A stretch of DNA of 64,000 bases, taken from assembly GCA_021828105.1 (NCBI GenBank), contig JAKATG010000017.1, positions 111,614-175,613 of the forward strand, in the 5' to 3' direction. The notes beneath the pieces were generated by a model, which ran no database searches, had not been told where the DNA came from, and saw nothing but the letters and a program-made list of their open reading frames with translations. A program made the translations under genes and the position numbers. Source of the stretch: Taklimakanibacter sp021828105 (GTDB lineage Bacteria > Pseudomonadota > Alphaproteobacteria > Rhizobiales > Aestuariivirgaceae). Positions 1 to 7,874 of the stretch are shown here, piece after piece; within the stretch, counting starts at the first letter, position 1, and each line of letters begins with the position of its first letter.

Positions 1-738
1 GTCGGCACGCCCTATGCCGTGATCCAGAAGTCCAAGCTGCCGCTCAAGAACATCTATCAGATGTCGCGGCTCGTCTTCTTCCCGGTCGCGTCCAAGGAAT
101 ACAAGACCTGGAAGGACATGAACGGCCAGCCCATCACCTTCCATGCCCGCGGCACCGGCACCGAGGCGATCGGCAATATCATCGCCAAGCGCGAGGGCAT
201 CGAATTCGGCGAGAGAAGCTACGTGCCGGGCTCCGAGAACCGCATCATCGCCATGATGAACGGGCAGATCAAGGCGACCGTCGTCGATCTCGCCAACAAG
301 AATGTGCTGCTGGCGAAAGCCGGCGACCGCTTCCATGTGCTGCCGGGGCTCGAGGAGCCGGCGAGCGACGAGCTCGTCTTCGCCAGCGAGGCCTGGCTCA
401 AGGACAATCGCGAGACGGCCAATATCATCGTCGAGGAGCTGCACAAGTTATGGCGCGAGATGAAGGCCAATCCGGCCATCATCGAGACCGAGCGCGCCAA
501 GCGCAATCTGATCGCCGACCAGCCGAAGGAAGTGCTCGCCGAAGTCGTGCCCTTCTATACCGAGGCGACCAAGGAGGGCGTCTATGCGCCCCTCGAAAAC
601 CCCGCCGACGTGGCCAAGGTCGATTTCCTCTTCTACACCGAAGCGGGCATGATGGAAGGATCGGCCGAGACGCTGAAGGTCGAGGAATTCTGGGACCTGG
701 GCCCGCTCGAGGCCGCGAAGAAGAAACTCGGCGATTGA
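1..738 (+). CDS. ABC transporter substrate-binding protein (NitT/TauT or TAXI-like), 3' part only
   Basis: The reading frame is open from base 1, so the signal peptide and first lobe lie outside the window; about 245 residues remain. The visible part has the pattern of periplasmic binding proteins of the NMT1/SsuA/TAXI type: a lobe with a FHARGTGTEAIG-type ligand loop, then MNGQIKATVVD, then a helical C-terminal region. It stands upstream of an ABC permease, ATPase and second permease in the same direction, so it should deliver the ligand to that importer. The ligand is unknown. A GTG at base 19 is only an internal codon, not the start. Confidence 0.8.
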   Translation, partial: VGTPYAVIQKSKLPLKNIYQMSRLVFFPVASKEYKTWKDMNGQPITFHARGTGTEAIGNIIAKREGIEFGERSYVPGSENRIIAMMNGQIKATVVDLANKNVLLAKAGDRFHVLPGLEEPASDELVFASEAWLKDNRETANIIVEELHKLWREMKANPAIIETERAKRNLIADQPKEVLAEVVPFYTEATKEGVYAPLENPADVAKVDFLFYTEAGMMEGSAETLKVEEFWDLGPLEAAKKKLGD

Positions 739-745
739 CTTGATC

Positions 746-896
746 CTCTCTCCCCCTGCGGGGAAGAGGGTTAGGGTGAGGGGGAAGCAGCGGAAAGGTT
801 AGTCGGCGATGCAAGAAGCAATTCACGTCTGTTCCCCCTCACCCTCCCATTGCTGCGCAATGGGTCCCTCCCTCTCCCCCGGAGGGGGCGAGGGTA
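746..896. repeat. composite palindromic intergenic element, copy 1
   Basis: A C-rich hairpin (CTCTCCCCCTGCGGGGAAGAG) is followed by TTAGGGTGAGGGGGAA. After about 50 bases come its inverse, TTCCCCCTCACCCTCCC, and a second hairpin, CCCATTG-ctgcg-CAATGGG at 846-864. Nearly the same arrangement recurs at 63754-63880, with a variant at 13098-13290. It lies between the binding-protein gene and the first permease, so it may act as a partial terminator or mRNA-end stabiliser inside the operon. It looks like a REP/BIME-type rhizobial repeat. Confidence 0.75.
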
Positions 897-900
897 ATCC

Positions 901-1713
901 ATGACTCTCATCGCCGAGACGAAGCTCCATCATCGGGCCGGATCCACCTGGGGAGATCTCCTCACCCATCCGGCTGTCCTGTGGCTCGTCTCGGCGGTGA
1001 TCGTCGCTGCGAGCTGGGAGATCGCCGGGCGCTGGCCGATCAGCCCGGCTTTCCCGCCTTTCTCCGACACCATGGCGGCACTCTTGGGCCTCATCGCCGA
1101 CGGCTCGCTCGGCAAGGCGCTGCTCATCACGCTGAAGCCGCTCGCCATCGGCCTCATCGCCTCGATCACTGTGGGTGTGGGCCTCGGCGTCCTGATGGGC
1201 CTTAACCGCTTCGCCGAGTGGCTGGGCTCGCCCGTCTTCGTCATCGCGCAATCGGCGCCGCTCGCCGCCCTCATCCCGATCCTCACTTTCGCCTATGGCA
1301 TCGGCTTGACCGCGAAAGTGCTGACCGTCTGCATCATGGCCATGCCGGTCATCGTGCTGAACTCGCTCAATGCGGTGCGCCACACGCCGCAGACATTGCT
1401 CGACATGGGCCATGCCTTCCTTGCCTCGCGCCGGCAGATCATCTTCAAGATCATCCTGCCGGCCGCGAGCCCCGTGATCTTCGCCGGCTTGCGGCTCGGC
1501 TGCGCGGCGGGCTTCATCGGCGTGGTCCTGGCCGAGCTCCTCATCACGCCGACCGGCATCGGCGACATCATCACCTACAACCAGTCGGTGGCCGAATATG
1601 AGAAGATGTATGCGGCGATCTTCGCCATCATCGCGCTGTCGGTGCTGTTCATTTCAGGCTTGGAGATCATCGAGACCACCTTGTTCCGCCCTGAGAAAAG
1701 AGGCCGCTCATGA
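901..1713 (+). CDS. ABC transporter permease (TauC/SsuC type)
   Basis: A 270-residue inner-membrane protein with about six hydrophobic segments. It carries the cytoplasmic coupling loop of the BPD-transport family (DMGHAFLASRRQIIFKIILP, followed by an A-S-P-V-I-F-A-G-L-R stretch). It probably forms one half of a heterodimeric channel with the permease at 2513-3271. Its stop overlaps the ATPase start by four bases (ATGA), so the two are translationally coupled. Length and motifs are normal for the nitrate/sulfonate/taurine importer family. The transported substrate is not known. Confidence 0.92.
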   Translation: MTLIAETKLHHRAGSTWGDLLTHPAVLWLVSAVIVAASWEIAGRWPISPAFPPFSDTMAALLGLIADGSLGKALLITLKPLAIGLIASITVGVGLGVLMGLNRFAEWLGSPVFVIAQSAPLAALIPILTFAYGIGLTAKVLTVCIMAMPVIVLNSLNAVRHTPQTLLDMGHAFLASRRQIIFKIILPAASPVIFAGLRLGCAAGFIGVVLAELLITPTGIGDIITYNQSVAEYEKMYAAIFAIIALSVLFISGLEIIETTLFRPEKRGRS

Positions 1714-2504
1714 GCCCGCAAGCTGCCCGCAAGGCTGAGCCCGCATCCCGGCCGATGGTCCAGGTGCACCGCGTGTCGAAGATCTATCCGGGCGGCGTCG
1801 AGGCGCTCTCCGGCATCTCGGTCGACTTCCCGGAAGGCCAGCTCACCTCGCTGCTCGGACCTTCCGGCTGCGGCAAGACCACCTTGCTCAAGATCATCGC
1901 CGGCCTCATCCCCGCGACCTCGGGTCTGGTCGAAGTGGACGGCAAGACGGTGACCGGACCCGGACCCGAGCGCGCTTTCGTGTTCCAGGATTTTGCGCTC
2001 ATGCCCTGGGCCACCGTGATGCGCAATGTCGCCTTCGGCCTCGAGCTCAAGGGCGTGGCGCAGAGCGAGCGCGAGGCGGTGGCGGAGAAATATATCGCGA
2101 GCGTCGGCCTCAAAGGTTTCGAGCGCGCCTTTCCGCATGAGCTTTCGGGCGGCATGCGCCAGCGTGTCGGCCTTGCCCGGGCCCTCTGCGTCAATGCCAA
2201 GGTGCTGCTCATGGACGAGCCCTTCTCGGCGGTCGATGAGCAGACCAGGCGCAAATTCCAGGAGGACCTGCTCGAGCTCATCGCGCGCGAGCACAAGACG
2301 TTCCTGTTCGTGACCCATTCGATCGAGGAGGCGGTCTATGTATCGGACCGCATCGTCACCCTGTCGCGCCGACCGAGCCAGGTCTCGTCCATCGTCGAGC
2401 CGCAGATCGCGCGCGGTCGCGATCCCGACCAGATCCGCCGCGACTCCGCCTATCTCGATACGGTGGAGACGATCTGGCAGAGCCTCAAGCGCTATCTCGA
2501 CTGA
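1710..2504 (+). CDS. ABC transporter ATP-binding protein (TauB/SsuB type)
   Basis: A 264-residue ATPase with Walker A GPSGCGKTT at residues 50-58, a Q-loop glutamine near residue 93 (VFQDFALMPW), signature LSGGMRQR at 145-152 and Walker B LLMDEP ending in Asp169-Glu170. The FQDFALMPW Q-loop is typical of NitT/TauT ATPases. It is encoded between two permeases with a four-base overlap upstream and an eight-base gap downstream, so it should power import of the ligand bound by the protein encoded at the window start. Confidence 0.94.
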   Translation: MSPQAARKAEPASRPMVQVHRVSKIYPGGVEALSGISVDFPEGQLTSLLGPSGCGKTTLLKIIAGLIPATSGLVEVDGKTVTGPGPERAFVFQDFALMPWATVMRNVAFGLELKGVAQSEREAVAEKYIASVGLKGFERAFPHELSGGMRQRVGLARALCVNAKVLLMDEPFSAVDEQTRRKFQEDLLELIAREHKTFLFVTHSIEEAVYVSDRIVTLSRRPSQVSSIVEPQIARGRDPDQIRRDSAYLDTVETIWQSLKRYLD

Positions 2505-2512
2505 GGAGGGCC

Positions 2513-3271
2513 ATGATAACCATCGGCAAGTTCCGTCTCCCGATCATGAGCTCGCTCCTCATCTGGGCGCTGCTGTGGGAGATCGTCGGACGGTCGGGCG
2601 CTTCCTTCGTCATCCCGCCGCTCTCCGCCATTCTGGCGCGCATGGTCGAGATCGTGCCGACCGCCACCTTCGGCGAGGCCCTGTGGATCACGGGCAAAGC
2701 CTTCATCATCGGCACGCTCGTCGCCATCGTCATCGGCATACCGCTCGGCGTGCTGATGGGACGCTCGCTCCTTGCCGATCGCATCTTCCTGCCCTGGGTC
2801 AATCTGTTCCTGTCGGCGCCGCTCTCGGCGCTGGTGCCGGTCATCATGGTGATCTTCGGGGCGGGCCAGACCACCATCATCCTTACCGTCGTGCTCTTCG
2901 CCATCTGGATCATCGTGCTCGATGCGCGCGCCGGTGTGCGCAGCATCACGCCGTCCCTCGTCGAGATGGCGCGGAGCTTCGGCGCCACGCCGCTGCAGGC
3001 CTTCGCCAAGATCTATGTCTGGGCGGCGCTGCCCGAAATCCTCTCGGGCGTCAGGCTCGGCCTCATCCGCGCGGTCAAGGGCGTCGTCATCGGCCAGATG
3101 CTGGTGTCGATCATCGGCTTCGGCCGCCTGTTCGAGCTTTATTCCTCGCGCTTCCTGATGGAGCATTTCTGGGCGCTGCTCTTCGTGCTGTTCGCCTTTG
3201 CCTTCGCGATCAACGAGGCCCTGGCCTGGCTCGAGCGGCGCTTCGAGTATTTCGCCTCATCACGCAACTGA
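2513..3271 (+). CDS. ABC transporter permease (second subunit, TauC/SsuC type)
   Basis: A 252-residue membrane protein with about six hydrophobic spans and the family coupling loop (EMARSFGATPLQAFAKIYVW). GAGGAGGG just before the ATG supports the start. It is paralogous to the permease at 901-1713, which implies a channel made of two different subunits, one on each side of the ATPase gene. It ends 29 bases before the FAH-family enzyme, which probably shares the transcript. Confidence 0.92.
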   Translation: MITIGKFRLPIMSSLLIWALLWEIVGRSGASFVIPPLSAILARMVEIVPTATFGEALWITGKAFIIGTLVAIVIGIPLGVLMGRSLLADRIFLPWVNLFLSAPLSALVPVIMVIFGAGQTTIILTVVLFAIWIIVLDARAGVRSITPSLVEMARSFGATPLQAFAKIYVWAALPEILSGVRLGLIRAVKGVVIGQMLVSIIGFGRLFELYSSRFLMEHFWALLFVLFAFAFAINEALAWLERRFEYFASSRN

Positions 3272-3300
3272 ACCTCATCGCAACAAGGAGCAGATAGAAT

Positions 3301-3984
3301 ATGGATTTCGTGATCGTCCAGCCGCGACAGGCGAGCCTCAAGGTGAAGGGCACAAGCTCATCCTTTCCGGTGCACCGCATCTATTGCGTGGGGCGCAATT
3401 ATGCGGCGCATGCGATCGAGATGGGCCACGATCCCAATCGCGAGGCGCCTTTCTTCTTCCAGAAGAATCCCGACAATCTGGTCGAGGACGGCCGGTTCCC
3501 CTATCCGCCCGCCTCGAATGACGTCCACCACGAGATCGAGCTCATCGTGGCGCTGAAGGACGGCGGCAAGGATATCCCGCTCGGCCAGGCCCTCGATCGT
3601 GTCTATGGCTATGGCGTCGGCCTCGACATGACGCGCCGCGATCTCCAGGGCAAGGCCAAGGATGCGGGCCGGCCCTGGGAAATCGGCAAGGCGTTTGAAT
3701 CCTCCGCTCCCGCGAGCGCCCTGGTGCCGGCCGATGAGATCGGCCATCCCGCGCAAGGCGCCATCTGGCTCGATGTCAATGGCGAGCGCAAGCAAACCGG
3801 CGACCTCAACCAGATGATCTGGAAGGTACCGGAGATGATCAGCTATCTCTCCGGCCTCTTCGTGCTGCAGCCCGGCGATCTCATCTTCTCCGGCACGCCT
3901 TCAGGGGTCGGACCGGTGAAGCGCGGCGACCGGCTCCTTGGCCACATCGACGGCATCGGCGATCTCGAGGTGCTCGTGGTCTGA
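3301..3984 (+). CDS. fumarylacetoacetate hydrolase family protein, fumarylpyruvate-hydrolase-like
   Basis: A 227-residue FAH-fold hydrolase. Visible motifs are RIYCVGRNYAAHAIEMG, the metal-ligand segment HHEIELIVAL and YGVGLDMTRRDLQ, a combination I associate with NagK-type fumarylpyruvate hydrolases of the gentisate pathway. The family cleaves C-C bonds of 2-oxo acids in the cytoplasm with Mg or Mn. It lies at the 3' end of the ABC importer genes, which suggests the imported compound, or a ring-cleavage product of it, is the substrate. No dioxygenase or isomerase is in the window, so the pathway assignment is inference. Confidence 0.88.
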   Translation: MDFVIVQPRQASLKVKGTSSSFPVHRIYCVGRNYAAHAIEMGHDPNREAPFFFQKNPDNLVEDGRFPYPPASNDVHHEIELIVALKDGGKDIPLGQALDRVYGYGVGLDMTRRDLQGKAKDAGRPWEIGKAFESSAPASALVPADEIGHPAQGAIWLDVNGERKQTGDLNQMIWKVPEMISYLSGLFVLQPGDLIFSGTPSGVGPVKRGDRLLGHIDGIGDLEVLVV

Positions 3985-4002
3985 GCGGGCCGGTGGGCTT
4001 CG

Positions 4003-4725
4003 CTATTCCGTCAGCCGGCCGCCGCGATGGGCGAGGTTCATCACGGCCTTATACGCGGTCGGCGAGCGCTTGCCGGGCATGTTGGCTTCCAGAACGAGTT
4101 CGTCGATGAAGCCCTGGCTGACTTCCACCTCCACGCAATGATCAAGCTTGTCGACCAGCCACACCCGATAGCCCTCTGCATATTTGTCCTGGTAGCCTGA
4201 ATCATCATTCGGGATCCGGCCAACCAGGGGAAGAGAGGGTACCAGCATGATCTTGGGCTTGGGGAAATCATAGGTATGCCCTTCATAGGCATAACCGAAC
4301 ATGATTCCCGACGACAGCTTGTCGCCCTTCGTTTCGGTGCCGAGGAGAACCGTGCCCAGGAGCTTCATGGCCAGCCCCAGTTGAAAGGTGGCCCCGGTTG
4401 AGTTGGGAGTGGGTCCGGAAGGCCAGAGGGATTGGATGTCGATCGGCTTCCCGGGATTCTTGCGCAAAGTCGTGAGCACCTTGATGACGCGGTCGATCTC
4501 TTCCTTGACCCGCTCCGGTTCGCTGAGATCGAACCTGATATTCATGCTCTTGCTCGCACCTTCATTGAAGGACGAGATGGTCACCTTGGGTCCGTCAAAA
4601 ACGATACCTGGCCTGCCGGGGATGCCGTACAGCCGGACCTGCGTCGGATTGTAGTGACCATCGGCATTGGTCGGCTTGTTGCTGGCATCGGCGGATGTAT
4701 AGGTCGGTCTATGGTAATCGCTCAT
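4003..4725 (-). CDS. unknown 240-aa protein, last gene of the YcaO/TfuA operon
   Basis: I do not recognise this family. The protein is soluble, without a signal peptide or membrane span. It has a polar N-terminus with many Asn/Thr/Tyr, a central region with ETKGDKLSSGIMFGYAYEG, and a C-terminal segment rich in Glu/Val. AGGAGAGG before the ATG supports the start. It begins 15 bases after the peptidase stop, so it belongs to the same transcript as the cyclase-like, YcaO, TfuA and peptidase genes. It could be a substrate or partner of the modifying enzymes, but nothing in the sequence proves that. Confidence 0.75.
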   Translation of the reverse strand: MSDYHRPTYTSADASNKPTNADGHYNPTQVRLYGIPGRPGIVFDGPKVTISSFNEGASKSMNIRFDLSEPERVKEEIDRVIKVLTTLRKNPGKPIDIQSLWPSGPTPNSTGATFQLGLAMKLLGTVLLGTETKGDKLSSGIMFGYAYEGHTYDFPKPKIMLVPSLPLVGRIPNDDSGYQDKYAEGYRVWLVDKLDHCVEVEVSQGFIDELVLEANMPGKRSPTAYKAVMNLAHRGGRLTE

Positions 4726-4740
4726 GGCCTCTCCTTCTGA

Positions 4741-5943
4741 TCACAAAATCTCGCGCCACAGGAAATTCGCTTCGAACCGCGCTGCCAGCTCCGGCGAGGC
4801 GGCATCGCCACATTCGCACAAGGTCATCGCGGCTTCAGCGAAGCTCAAGCGATCGGGATCGAGGCGCTGCCATGCCTGCACCAGGGCCAGCGCCACTTCA
4901 TCGCGCGCTTCGACGAGCGCCGTCTTGAACAAATAAGGCCGGGCGCGGAAAGCCCCCGCCGTGAACTGCGACAGGCGCTGCATCTGGGCCGCGTCCACGT
5001 CATGAATATCGATCTCGAGAAGCCGCGCATCGGCGAGCTCGCGCTCGGCCAGGCGCGCATGGAAGCCCGAGACGATCGTGTCGAAGACGGCGCCGGTGAA
5101 AGGCCGCGACTGATCGTGGATCTCGCCCGAGACCTCGCTCATACGGCGTGAATTCCCGGCGAGCCTGATCTGCCGGTCGCCGGTCAGCTCGGCGATGCGG
5201 TTGAGCTCGTTGAGCATCAGGAGATTGCCTTCGCAATGGCGCAACAAGCGGTCGAGGCCGGTATCGAAATGCATGAAGCAGAGAAGCGAGATCAGGTCCG
5301 AATTCGATTCGTGGAAGGCACCGAAGTCGCCCCTATCGAGGCCGCTTTCCGGCATGCCGAACAAAGAGAACAGGACGGCATGGCCGACCTCATGGGCGAT
5401 GACATCGAAATTGAGGGCGAAGGGAGCTGCCTCGCCATCGGCGCCGCGGTCGACACCGAGCTCGAGAAAACCGTAGCCCGATTGGGCGTTGCGCCATTCG
5501 ACCCAGGGAATGATCTCGAGGCTGTCATAGGTGCCGGCGAAGTGCCAGACGATCTCATGGCCGAGATAGCTCTCGACGATGTCAAGCACGCGCTGGACGG
5601 AAGCGAAGGCATGGGCGGCGATGAACTGTCGCGTGCCCGGGCTCAGATGATCGAAATGACCGTCGGGCCCCGCTTCCGCCGGCGGATAGACCTCGCCGAC
5701 GAAGGGCGGCAGGTAGGGGTACTCGTATGGCTCTTTTTCCAGGAGCGGATCGCGCACATGGAGGCGGCGGTTGGCCGGGCCCGGCCGCAGCCGGTCGGGC
5801 GGTGTCGATATCCATACGGGCTCGGGCTTGTCATAGCCCGACACATAGGGCGCCTGCGGATAGAGAAGAAAGCGCGTGCCGAGCGGCGAGCTCACACGGT
5901 CTTCGCCCGCAGCAGAGGAATCGTCCATTCTGTAACCCCGCAT
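4741..5943 (-). CDS. gluzincin-type zinc metallopeptidase-like protein
   Basis: A 400-residue protein with HEVGH at residues 184-188 and ESNSD at 212-216, the thermolysin-like layout of HExxH plus a downstream Glu ligand (thermolysin has NEAISD in this place). There is no signal peptide, so it should act in the cytoplasm. It sits directly downstream of the TfuA gene (47-base gap) and upstream of the unknown 240-aa gene, in the same direction. In a peptide-modification operon a leader or maturation peptidase is an obvious role, but this is inference. The start could also be the Met at residue 6. Confidence 0.8.
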   Translation of the reverse strand: MRGYRMDDSSAAGEDRVSSPLGTRFLLYPQAPYVSGYDKPEPVWISTPPDRLRPGPANRRLHVRDPLLEKEPYEYPYLPPFVGEVYPPAEAGPDGHFDHLSPGTRQFIAAHAFASVQRVLDIVESYLGHEIVWHFAGTYDSLEIIPWVEWRNAQSGYGFLELGVDRGADGEAAPFALNFDVIAHEVGHAVLFSLFGMPESGLDRGDFGAFHESNSDLISLLCFMHFDTGLDRLLRHCEGNLLMLNELNRIAELTGDRQIRLAGNSRRMSEVSGEIHDQSRPFTGAVFDTIVSGFHARLAERELADARLLEIDIHDVDAAQMQRLSQFTAGAFRARPYLFKTALVEARDEVALALVQAWQRLDPDRLSFAEAAMTLCECGDAASPELAARFEANFLWREIL

Positions 5944-5990
5944 CCGCGGAACCTACCATACGGTCATTTCGTTGGGAACAGACCCGAGGA

Positions 5991-6716
5991 TCATGCATCG
6001 GCCGGCAGAGCAATGTTCGCGTGACGAAGGTCGCGAACAAATGCGGTTGTCCAGGTAAAGGGTCGAGGCGTGGGAGGCGGCATGGCGTTAACCTTATCCA
6101 GGAAGCGCAAGGCCTGCACGGCGTCATCGCGCTTTTGCTCGACGATATGCCGCTCGAGCATGGCGTAATCCGCCGCGGTCCCGGCCTCCCTCATCACATT
6201 GACAAGCGTGCGCTCGCGATAGTTGAGCCGGCGCGCTGCGGTCTCGAGATGCCGGCGCTGCACGTTGTCGATGACGCCCAGGCGCTCGGCGCGCTTGACC
6301 GTCTGCACGAGATCGACAAGGGCCAGCGTCATTGCCGCCGATCCGAGCTCCTCCGGCATATGCAGAACCGCCACCGCGTCATCGGGCGCGAAAGCATGGC
6401 GGCGGTACCAGCGATAGATGAGGCCTATGCCGATCATGCCATGGCCGTGGAGCTCGGCCGCCCGCAAGGCGCCCATGCTGGCGGCGCCCAAGACCCTGAC
6501 GCCGCGCGCCATCGCCCATAGGATCTCCTTGTGCCGGACCGCGGGCGCGGACTGGAAGGTGCCATCGATGATGAGGAGCGCGCGGGGTTCATATCGTTGC
6601 ACGGCCGAGATGACCGAGCCCTGCGCCGCCGGCGGCAGATAGATCGCATCGCATATGTCCTTCGCGGTGGAAAGCGGCAACGAGGGACCAAGGAATATGA
6701 TGGGCGGCTGCTCCAT
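5991..6716 (-). CDS. TfuA-like protein (YcaO partner)
   Basis: A 241-residue protein with the TfuA core: FLGPSLP near the start, LLIIDGTF around residues 47-54, and GVRVLGAASMGALRAAEL at 72-89 followed by GMIGIGLIYRWYR. In characterised cases TfuA proteins assist YcaO enzymes in backbone thioamidation of peptides or of methyl-coenzyme M reductase, and one lies in the trifolitoxin locus. Its ATG directly follows the TGA of the YcaO gene, so the pair is certainly co-translated. C-terminal helices (residues 150-200) extend past the core. Confidence 0.88.
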   Translation of the reverse strand: MEQPPIIFLGPSLPLSTAKDICDAIYLPPAAQGSVISAVQRYEPRALLIIDGTFQSAPAVRHKEILWAMARGVRVLGAASMGALRAAELHGHGMIGIGLIYRWYRRHAFAPDDAVAVLHMPEELGSAAMTLALVDLVQTVKRAERLGVIDNVQRRHLETAARRLNYRERTLVNVMREAGTAADYAMLERHIVEQKRDDAVQALRFLDKVNAMPPPTPRPFTWTTAFVRDLRHANIALPADA

Positions 6717-7874
6717 TCATCCCTCGCTCAAAGGCAAAAGCTCGGGCGCCAAAACCTTGACCGCCGAGAGCCCGGCAAAGGGATGCGTATCGAGGTGCTT
6801 GACGAGAAGCGAGGCGAGACCATCGGCGGAGGCCTGCGCGATCAGAAGCTCGAGCCAGTTCGCTCCGGCTTCCGGCGGTGGCGCAAGTACCGAGAAGTCG
6901 ATCGGGCGCGGCCCCTCCTTGAGCAACTTGCGATGCGCTTCGATCATCGCCCAATCGGGATAGCGGGGATAAGCCAGCCGGGTGATGTCTTCGCGCGCAC
7001 CGGAAATGGCGGCGAGCCGCGATTGCGCCGCCTCCTGGATCGCCCGGCAGGCCGCGGCGGCGGGATCGAGGCTCGCGGCCGAGCCTTCCGCGGGAAAAGG
7101 AATGAGCGTGCCTTGTCCACGATCCTCTTCGAGGAGATGGCACCAGATGACGGATACGCAGGCGCGGGCCTCGACCCGCCAGAGACCGACCAGGAGCCCG
7201 GCGCTTTGAACGCGATCGAGAAGATCGTTGAGGACCGGATCGTCGATGGTCGCGCGATCGATGCGGAAGCGCTGGAAGAAGCCATGGGTGCGGTTGGCGG
7301 CGGCCAAGGCATCGCGTTCGAAACATTCGAGGAGCCCATGCAGCACGGCGTCATGTTCATTGAGCGCCACCGCGAGACCCGAGGTGGAGGCCTCGAAATA
7401 GGCATCTTGGGGATTGAAGGGATAGGTGAAAGCGGTGTGGACGAGGCTGAGCGGAATCATCCGCGATGTGTCGGAGAGAAGGTCGCTCGCCGCCGTCCAG
7501 CCCAGGGCTTCGGCGTGCCAGTCGCGCGGACAGTCATTCGAAAGATGCGGGACGAACTGCGCGGGGGGAATTCCGAGGTCGTCCGCCGAGGCGGTGACGG
7601 CCTCGAAATGCGAAAGCCGCTCGGCGAAGAAGCATTCCGCCGCTTCGAGTATAGCCGAGACGGCGGCGGCTTCAGGCGTGAAGCCCTTGCCTTGAGCCAC
7701 CGAATTCGACAGCGACAGAGGGCGCGTGGCCTGCATGACGGGAATGCCGACCCGGTCGAGGCCGGTGATGTCGCCGATGCGGGTGATGCCCAGGGCGTCG
7801 ATATCCGGCATGAGCCGACGCAGGATCTCGCCGGCCATGGGGCCTTGTCGGCCGTCGCGGCCCGGTTCAGCCAT
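6717..7874 (-). CDS. YcaO-domain ATP-dependent peptide backbone-modifying enzyme
   Basis: 385 residues from the chosen ATG, which overlaps the stop of the upstream gene as ATGGCTGA; an in-frame upstream ATG at 7943 would add 23 poor-looking residues. YcaO ATP-site motifs are visible: SAILEAAE at 73-80, LHGLLECFERDA around 178-189 and AIQEAAQSR at 278-286. YcaO enzymes phosphorylate an amide oxygen to form azolines or, with TfuA, thioamides. The C-terminus (LLPLSEG) lacks the PxPxP end typical of azoline-forming members, which fits the TfuA-dependent type. No E1-like or dehydrogenase partner is nearby. Confidence 0.9.
   Translation of the reverse strand: MAEPGRDGRQGPMAGEILRRLMPDIDALGITRIGDITGLDRVGIPVMQATRPLSLSNSVAQGKGFTPEAAAVSAILEAAECFFAERLSHFEAVTASADDLGIPPAQFVPHLSNDCPRDWHAEALGWTAASDLLSDTSRMIPLSLVHTAFTYPFNPQDAYFEASTSGLAVALNEHDAVLHGLLECFERDALAAANRTHGFFQRFRIDRATIDDPVLNDLLDRVQSAGLLVGLWRVEARACVSVIWCHLLEEDRGQGTLIPFPAEGSAASLDPAAAACRAIQEAAQSRLAAISGAREDITRLAYPRYPDWAMIEAHRKLLKEGPRPIDFSVLAPPPEAGANWLELLIAQASADGLASLLVKHLDTHPFAGLSAVKVLAPELLPLSEG

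Noticed and set aside
5236..6024. 262-codon plus-strand open frame
   Set aside because: Antisense to the HExxH peptidase gene; no domain, and the minus strand has the metal-site motif.
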